A stretch of DNA of 19,101 nt from Verrucomicrobia bacterium UBA6354. Its GTDB lineage: Bacteria; Verrucomicrobiota; Kiritimatiellia; RFP12; UBA1067. A program made the translations under genes and the position numbers. How positions within the stretch are numbered: the stretch's first letter is position 1; each line of letters starts with the position of its first letter. The notes beneath the pieces are model-generated. The model was not told the origin of the DNA. It made no database searches and saw only the letters and a program-made list of their open reading frames with translations. The DNA is taken from the NCBI GenBank assembly GCA_002440145.1, contig DJRS01000006.1:1-19101 (forward strand). The letters run 5' to 3'. Shown here in pieces: positions 14,614 through 19,101 of this stretch.

Positions 14614-15474
14614 ATGGAACTTTGGTATACCGACCAACACACAAAGGACGTGCGCTTTACGATGAAGGTATTGCGCCAAATCGCCTCCCAAAAGAGCGAA
14701 AACGAGCGCATAGACATACTCGACACGGTGGAATACGGGCGCGTGCTCGTGCTGGACGGCGAACTCTTCCTAACGCAGAAAGACGAGTTCATCTACCATG
14801 AAATGCTGGCGCACGTGCCCATGGCGGTACATCCGAAAGTCCGGAACGTGCTCGTGATCGGCGCCGGCGACGGCGGCACGGTGCGGGAACTCGTGAAGTA
14901 CCGCACGATTGCGCGCATCGACGTTGTGCAGCCGGACAAGGACCTCTATACGCTCGCCATGGCGCATCTGCCGTTCTGCGCCGCGGCGTTCCGCGACCGC
15001 CGGGTGCATATCCACGTGGAAGAAGGGCTGCGGTTCGTGCGCGGCAAAGTCAACGAATACGACCTCATCATCGTGGATTGCGCCGACCCGTACGGTCCGG
15101 CGGAAGGGCTCTTCACGCGCGAATTCTACGGCAACTGCTGGAAGGCGCTGTGCGAGGACGGGATTCTCATCAACCAGCACGAGTCGCCGTTCTATTCGGA
15201 ACATTCCCAGTCCGTCAAGAACGCCCATAAGCACATCGCGAACATTTTCGGGCTTTCCATGATCTACCAGGCGCACATTCCATCGTATCCGTCCGGCCAT
15301 TGGCTGTTCGGGTTCGCGTCCAAGCGGTACCACCCGCTCAAGCATCTGCGGGCGCGGGCGTGGAACGCGCTGAAGATTCCGACCCACTACTACAATACGG
15401 ACCTGCACCGCGGCGGTTTCGCGCTCCCGAGCTACGTGCGCGAACTGCTCGGACAGAAGGCGGCGAACGCCTGA
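14614..15474 (+). CDS. speE: Spermidine-synthase homologue with altered dcSAM site
   Basis: Aminopropyltransferase-fold protein of 286 residues, normal length for SpeE. The N-terminal beta domain (MELWYTDQH...LDGELF), the DEFIYHEM motif (57-64), the Gly-rich loop IGAGDGGT (82-89, Asp 86), catalytic-site VDCADPYGPAE (154-164, Asp 155 and Asp 158), PSYPSGHWLFGFASK and C-terminal FALPSYV are all kept. Four positions that contact decarboxylated SAM in canonical enzymes differ: S-x-Y/F-Q is SENE (Glu 31), the Gln/Met before TEKDEF is Phe 52 with TQ for TE, VEID is VQPD (Gln 106, Pro 107), and DG is EG (Glu 137). Its ribosome site GAGG (14602-14605) overlaps the speA end. No speD is in the window. 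It may be a degraded or repurposed enzyme; the gene symbol marks homology only. Confidence 0.82.
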   Translation: MELWYTDQHTKDVRFTMKVLRQIASQKSENERIDILDTVEYGRVLVLDGELFLTQKDEFIYHEMLAHVPMAVHPKVRNVLVIGAGDGGTVRELVKYRTIARIDVVQPDKDLYTLAMAHLPFCAAAFRDRRVHIHVEEGLRFVRGKVNEYDLIIVDCADPYGPAEGLFTREFYGNCWKALCEDGILINQHESPFYSEHSQSVKNAHKHIANIFGLSMIYQAHIPSYPSGHWLFGFASKRYHPLKHLRARAWNALKIPTHYYNTDLHRGGFALPSYVRELLGQKAANA

Positions 15475-15485
15475 GGGAGACGGCC

Positions 15486-16322
15486 ATGGCATTCATTGGT
15501 TGCGAAAGCACGTTTGCCGCGTCCGCGGCGGTTCTGTTCGGCGCTCCGTACGATTCGACCACTTCCTACCGGCCGGGTGCCCGGTTCGGTTCCGCGGCGA
15601 TCCGCCAGGAGTCCTACGGAATCGAAACCTTCTCTCCGTACTTGAACCGGGATTTGGGCTCTACGCGCATTCATGACGCGGGGGATCTGGAACTCCCGTT
15701 CGGGGCGCCCGAACCCGCTTTGCGGATGATCGAGGAGAAGACGGAGTCCATTCTTGACGCGGACAAGACGCCCGTCCTGCTGGGGGGCGAACATTTGGTG
15801 AGTCTGGGGGTCGTGCGGGCGCTTGCCGCGCGGCATCCGGACTTGCACATCATCCACTTCGACGCGCATGCGGACTTGCGGGAGGAGTACCTCGGCAATC
15901 CGCTTTCGCACGCGTGCGTTCTGAGGCGGTGCCACGACCTGCTGGGCGATGAGCGCATCTTCCAGTTCGGCATCCGCTCGGGCACGCGCGAGGAATTCGC
16001 CTTCATGGCTGAAGGGCACGTCCAGACTGAACGCTTCGGCGCGGAAACGCTTGCGTCCGTTTCCCTGTCGCCCAGCACGCCGGTCTATCTGACGGTCGAC
16101 TTGGACGTGCTGGATCCGTCCGAATTCCCGGGGACGGGCACGCCCGAGGCGGGCGGATTTTCGTTCGAGCAGTTGCGTCGCGCGCTGATGGACGTCTTCG
16201 CGCGCTTCAATGTCGTCGGATTCGATTTCGTCGAGCTCGCGCCCATGCTGGACGCAAGCGGAAGGTCCACAGCTCTCGCCTGCAAGCTCCTGCGCGAGTG
16301 CCTGCTCGCCTTGAATGTCTGA
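15486..16322 (+). CDS. speB: Agmatinase-type ureohydrolase
   Basis: Binuclear manganese ureohydrolase of 278 residues, similar in pattern to Bacillus SpeB. It should release urea from a guanidino compound: agmatine (giving putrescine) or, in other routes, aminopropylagmatine (giving spermidine). All six metal ligands are present: His 103 in GGEH, Asp 126, His 128 and Asp 130 in DAHAD, Asp 205 and Asp 207 in DLD. Other signatures are FGAPYDSTTSYRPGARFGSAAIR near the N-terminus, FGIRSG, and PGTGTPEAGG. ATG 15486 follows speE by 11 bases with GGGAGA just upstream. Which guanidino substrate it prefers cannot be read from the sequence and is the key question for this operon. Confidence 0.9.
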   Translation: MAFIGCESTFAASAAVLFGAPYDSTTSYRPGARFGSAAIRQESYGIETFSPYLNRDLGSTRIHDAGDLELPFGAPEPALRMIEEKTESILDADKTPVLLGGEHLVSLGVVRALAARHPDLHIIHFDAHADLREEYLGNPLSHACVLRRCHDLLGDERIFQFGIRSGTREEFAFMAEGHVQTERFGAETLASVSLSPSTPVYLTVDLDVLDPSEFPGTGTPEAGGFSFEQLRRALMDVFARFNVVGFDFVELAPMLDASGRSTALACKLLRECLLALNV

Positions 16323-16345
16323 AATAAAAGGAAGGAAACAAAGAT

Positions 16346-17608
16346 ATGTCTAAAGTTCTCTTGATTGGCGCCGGTGGGGTCGCCGGGGTCGCCGCGGCCA
16401 AAATGTGTCTCAATGATACGGTGTTTACCGATCTCTTGATTGCCTCCCGGACCGAAGCGCGGTGCGCGGCCATCAAGGACGCCTGCGAAAAGCGCGGCAC
16501 CCGCACGCGCATCGCGACGGCGCAGATCGACGCGATGGACGTGCCGCGCCTGACCGCCCTCATCCGGGACTACGCCCCCGACCTTGTCATGAACATCGCC
16601 TTGCCGTACCAGGATCTGGCGATCATGGACGCGTGTCTCGCCGCGGGCGTCTCCTATCTCGACACCGCCAACTACGAGCCGCCGGACGAAGCGCATTTCG
16701 AATATTCCTGGCAGTGGGCGTACCGGGAGAAGTTCGAGAAGGCGGGTTTGACCGCCATCCTGGGGTGCGGCTTCGACCCCGGCGTGACGCAGGTCTTCTC
16801 CGCCTACGCGCAGAAACACTACTTCGATACAATCGAAACACTCGACATCCTCGACTGCAACGGCGGCGACCACGGATATCCGTTCGCCACGAACTTCAAT
16901 CCGGAAATCAACATCCGCGAAGTCGCGGCGAAGGGCAGCTACTGGGTCGACGATCCAAAGGACGACAAGCCCGAGGTCCCCGTCGAAGACCGCAAGGCGT
17001 TCGCCAAGGGCTGGTGGGTCGAGACGGCGCCGATGGCGATCAAGCGCGAATACAACTTCGACCAGGTCGGCATGAAGGATATGTACCTGTTGCACCACGA
17101 GGAGCTGGAGTCGCTCGGGTGCAACCTGAAGGGCATCAAGCGCATCCGCTTCTTCATGACCTTCGGGCAGAGCTATCTGACGCACTTGAAGTGTCTGGAG
17201 GATGTCGGTTTGACGCGCATCGACCCGATCGACTTCAAGGGACAGAAGATCGTGCCGATCGAATTCCTCAAGGCACTTTTGCCCGACCCGGCGACGCTCG
17301 GTCCGCGGACGAAGGGCAAGACGAACATCGGCTGCATCTTTCATGGCAAGAAAGACGGGAAGGACGTGGACTATTACGTGTACAACGTCTGCGACCATCA
17401 GGCGTGCTACAGGGAAGTCGGCTCGCAGGCGATCAGCTACACGACAGGCGTGCCTGCCATGATCGGCGCGAAGATGTTCCTGGAAGGCAAGTGGACGGCT
17501 CCTGGCGTGCATACCTGCGAGGAGTTCGACCCCGATCCGTTCATGGCGGAACTCCCCAGGCAGGGGCTCCCGTGGATCGAGAACTTCCAGCCCGTGCCCG
17601 TTCCATGA
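16346..17608 (+). CDS. Carboxy(nor)spermidine dehydrogenase-type enzyme (saccharopine dehydrogenase family)
   Basis: NADPH-type reductase of 420 residues in the LYS1/saccharopine dehydrogenase family. Members next to nspC condense aspartate beta-semialdehyde with a diamine (putrescine, diaminopropane) or with agmatine, and reduce the imine to the carboxy-polyamine. Visible: Rossmann motif IGAGGVAG (7-14), NIALPYQDLAIMDACLAAGVSYLDTANYE, GCGFDPGVTQVFSAYA, DCNGGDHGYPFATNFNPEINIRE, and the C-terminal SYTTGVPAMIGAKMFLEGKW, which together match CANSDH/CASDH proteins rather than lysine-pathway enzymes. AAGGAAGGA (about 16329-16337) precedes ATG 16346. It follows speB by 23 bases, and its TGA overlaps the next ATG. 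Whether the amine substrate is putrescine (CASDH) or agmatine (CAPADH) is open. Confidence 0.88.
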   Translation: MSKVLLIGAGGVAGVAAAKMCLNDTVFTDLLIASRTEARCAAIKDACEKRGTRTRIATAQIDAMDVPRLTALIRDYAPDLVMNIALPYQDLAIMDACLAAGVSYLDTANYEPPDEAHFEYSWQWAYREKFEKAGLTAILGCGFDPGVTQVFSAYAQKHYFDTIETLDILDCNGGDHGYPFATNFNPEINIREVAAKGSYWVDDPKDDKPEVPVEDRKAFAKGWWVETAPMAIKREYNFDQVGMKDMYLLHHEELESLGCNLKGIKRIRFFMTFGQSYLTHLKCLEDVGLTRIDPIDFKGQKIVPIEFLKALLPDPATLGPRTKGKTNIGCIFHGKKDGKDVDYYVYNVCDHQACYREVGSQAISYTTGVPAMIGAKMFLEGKWTAPGVHTCEEFDPDPFMAELPRQGLPWIENFQPVPVP

Positions 17609-18720
17609 AAACGCCCTGCTATCTGATAGAAGAGCGCGCGCTGCGGGAGAACTGCCGCATTCTGGCGCGCGTTCGCCGCGAAGCGGGCGTCCGGATTCTT
17701 CTCGCCCAGAAGGCGTTCTCGGCCTGGAAGCTCTATCCGATCATCGCGGACTATCTGGACGGCACGACGGCGAGCGGGCTCTTCGAGGCGAAACTCGCCG
17801 CGGAAGAAATGCCGGGCAAGGAGAATCACGTCTACAATCCGGCGTTCACGCGCGTCGATTTCGCCGAAATCGTGCGGATGTGCGACCATATCGTGCTGAA
17901 TTCGCCGACGCAGATAAAGGCGTTCGCGCGCCCGGCGAAGCGCGCGGGCGTCTCGCCGGGTCTGCGGGTGAACCCGGGCGTGAGCACGGTGGAGACGGCG
18001 CTCTACAATCCGTGCGCACCCGAATCGCGTCTCGGCATGCCGCGTGCGGCGGTGAACGCGGAACTTCTGCGGAACGTGGAAGGGCTCCATTTCCATGCGC
18101 TCTGCGAACAGAACGCGGACGCGCTCGTGGCGGTTTTGACGCGGTTCGAGATGGACTTCGGCGAATTTCTGCCGCGGATGCAGTGGGTGAACTTCGGCGG
18201 CGGACACCATATTACGCGCGCGGATTACGATGTCGACCTGCTCGTGCGGACGCTGCAGGCGTTCCGGCGCCGGTGGCCCCATCTGACCGTGTATCTCGAA
18301 CCGGGCGAGGCGGTCGCCCTGAACGCCGGCAGACTCGTCGCAAAGGTGCTCGACGTCAACGACTGGGGGCATCCGTTCGCCATACTCGACACGAGCGCCG
18401 AATGCCATATGCCGGATGTCCTGGAGATGCCGTACCGTCCGCGGCTTACGGGGGCGGGACTGCCCGGCGAAAAGCGCTTCACCTACCGGTTGGGCGGTCC
18501 GACCTGCCTGGCCGGCGACATCATCGGCGAATATTCCTTCGACAAGCCGCTGAAAGCCGGACAAACGCTCAGCTTCGAGGATATGGCCATCTATTCCATG
18601 GTCAAGAACAACACCTTCAACGGCATGCCGCTGCCGGACATCTGCTTCAAGCCGGCGCACGGCCCCGTGCAGGTCTTGCGGTCTTTCGGCTACGAGGACT
18701 TTAAAAACCGTCTCTCCTAA
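17605..18720 (+). CDS. nspC: Carboxy(nor)spermidine decarboxylase-type enzyme
   Basis: Fold-III (alanine-racemase type) PLP decarboxylase of 371 residues, usual length for NspC/CASDC. It removes the carboxylate from carboxyspermidine, carboxynorspermidine or carboxyaminopropylagmatine made by the preceding enzyme. Visible: PLP lysine K36 in LLAQKAFS, YNPAFT, RVNPGVS, HFHALCEQ, phosphate-binding FGGGHH (197-202), EPGEA (232-236), and the second-subunit cysteine C267 in AECHMPDVLEMPYRP. The ending includes GPTCLAGD and EDMAIYSMVKNNTFNGMPLP, both hallmarks. ATG 17605 overlaps the upstream TGA (ATGA), so dehydrogenase and decarboxylase are made in step. It ends the operon; only gene-free DNA follows. 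Confidence 0.9.
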   Translation: MKTPCYLIEERALRENCRILARVRREAGVRILLAQKAFSAWKLYPIIADYLDGTTASGLFEAKLAAEEMPGKENHVYNPAFTRVDFAEIVRMCDHIVLNSPTQIKAFARPAKRAGVSPGLRVNPGVSTVETALYNPCAPESRLGMPRAAVNAELLRNVEGLHFHALCEQNADALVAVLTRFEMDFGEFLPRMQWVNFGGGHHITRADYDVDLLVRTLQAFRRRWPHLTVYLEPGEAVALNAGRLVAKVLDVNDWGHPFAILDTSAECHMPDVLEMPYRPRLTGAGLPGEKRFTYRLGGPTCLAGDIIGEYSFDKPLKAGQTLSFEDMAIYSMVKNNTFNGMPLPDICFKPAHGPVQVLRSFGYEDFKNRLS

Positions 18721-18798
18721 GCCTGGAAACCGCAGTTGAAGTCTACGGCGCTTTGGAACCGCCAGTCAGGATGGACGCGCCAAAATGTCCGAATAGAG

Positions 18799-18814
18799 CG
18801 GCTTCGCCGTCTTT
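18799..18814 (+). terminator. Weak candidate terminator after the polyamine operon
   Basis: CGGC (18799-18802) pairs with GCCG (18806-18809) around a TTC loop, followed by TCTTT. The stem is only four GC pairs and the tract is broken by C, so it would be a weak intrinsic terminator. It is the first hairpin-plus-T-tract after the nspC stop. Confidence 0.25.
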
Positions 18815-18834
18815 CACCCGCTTGGTGGAATTGC

Positions 18835-19034
18835 AGAAGAAACTCCGAGGGGCGACAAAGGCTTCACTGACGTTCCGCCAAGGGCTTCGCACATCTCGCC
18901 CCCTACCATGGGGTGGGTGGGGCGTGGCGTTCCGGCGCGCGGCATTCGCCCTCCAACGGAACGGTGGCGTCGGCTAGGCGCGACGTCCAGGCGAAGCGTT
19001 AGTGGAGCTTTTGCCGCCCGTCGGAGTTCTTTCT
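18835..19034. repeat. About 200-bp imperfect inverted-repeat element with three internal hairpins
   Basis: The left arm 18835-18879 and right arm 18990-19034 are reverse complements at 36 of 45 positions by hand alignment with no gaps. Five of the nine mismatches would be G-U pairs in plus-strand RNA (18839, 18860, 18864, 18869, 18873), so 41 of 45 could pair; three would be G-U on the minus strand. The 110-base interior holds three consecutive hairpins: 18897-18902 with 18919-18924 (CGCCCC/GGGGCG), 18928-18934 with 18957-18963 (CGTTCCG/CGGAACG), and 18968-18972 with 18981-18985 (CGTCG/CGACG). No transposase is inside. It could be a MITE-like mobile repeat, a structured RNA or an intergenic repeat; I recognise no known family. 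Confidence 0.65.
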
Positions 19035-19101
19035 CTCTCGTCCTTCTCCACGACCTGCGGCCCGCGCGGTCCCGCCCGTCCATTTGCGTCCGGCGGGGCG
19101 G

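Larger units (their letters stand above)
18721..19101. other. Gene-free terminal region
   Basis: No frame in the last 381 bases has a ribosome site, normal composition or recognisable domain; the two short open frames seen on either strand are Arg/Pro/Gly-rich and follow GC content. The region holds the weak terminator at 18799-18814 and the structured inverted repeat at 18835-19034. The last 67 bases show nothing I can name. Confidence 0.6.

Noticed and set aside
12995..14644. 549-residue minus-strand open frame over the arginine decarboxylase
   Set aside because: Composition (Arg/His/Val/Asp-rich) is that of an antisense frame; it also crosses the speA promoter region.
1..19101. CRISPR array, insertion sequence with transposase, prophage or toxin-antitoxin genes
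   Set aside because: No regularly spaced direct repeats, transposase, integrase or phage-type genes were seen on either strand.

Overview
The window is dense, GC-rich bacterial chromosomal DNA with short gaps and many stop/start overlaps. It holds a complete tRNA-Thr with encoded CCA, a DnaX clamp-loader subunit and a divergent Mur ligase. No single gene fixes the taxonomy. The style of DnaX, the surface-polysaccharide genes and the polyamine gene set loosely suggest a gut-type bacterium of the PVC group (Verrucomicrobiota/Kiritimatiellota/Lentisphaerota); this is inference only.

Layout. (1) 1-1384 (+): three coupled small membrane proteins: a TM2-domain protein whose frame is open to the window edge, a DUF4126-like protein and a DUF456-like protein. 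(2) 1408-2684 (+): a promoter and a shortened MurC-family ligase. (3) 2685-2993: a gap with no convincing gene, ending in a strong tRNA promoter. (4) 2994-12027 (+): an almost uninterrupted co-directional run: tRNA-Thr(UGU), ridA, dnaX, an NfeD-like protein and its SPFH/stomatin partner, ornithine carbamoyltransferase, an M3 oligopeptidase, a TatD nuclease and two glycosyltransferases. (5) 12014-12892 (-): a convergent RgpF-like polysaccharide gene whose mRNA looks leaderless. (6) 13027-18720 (+): a five-gene polyamine operon: arginine decarboxylase, spermidine-synthase homologue, agmatinase-type ureohydrolase, carboxy(nor)spermidine dehydrogenase and carboxy(nor)spermidine decarboxylase. (7) 18721-19101: gene-free DNA containing a roughly 200-bp imperfect inverted repeat with three internal hairpins.

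How the genes work together. The polyamine operon encodes every enzyme needed to go from arginine to spermidine without decarboxylated SAM. This could run through putrescine and carboxyspermidine, or through carboxyaminopropylagmatine and aminopropylagmatine. The embedded SpeE homologue keeps its catalytic aspartates but is altered at four positions that normally contact decarboxylated SAM, so it is probably not an ordinary spermidine synthase. The argF product feeds arginine synthesis and so is metabolically linked to the operon's substrate. The three glycosyltransferase-type genes (10133-12892) look like part of a surface glycan locus.

The most interesting items are the dcSAM-independent operon with its altered SpeE, the structured repeat at 18835-19034, the shortened MurC-like ligase, and a shared promoter pattern: all four recognisable promoters have an extended -10 (TGN before the -10 hexamer).
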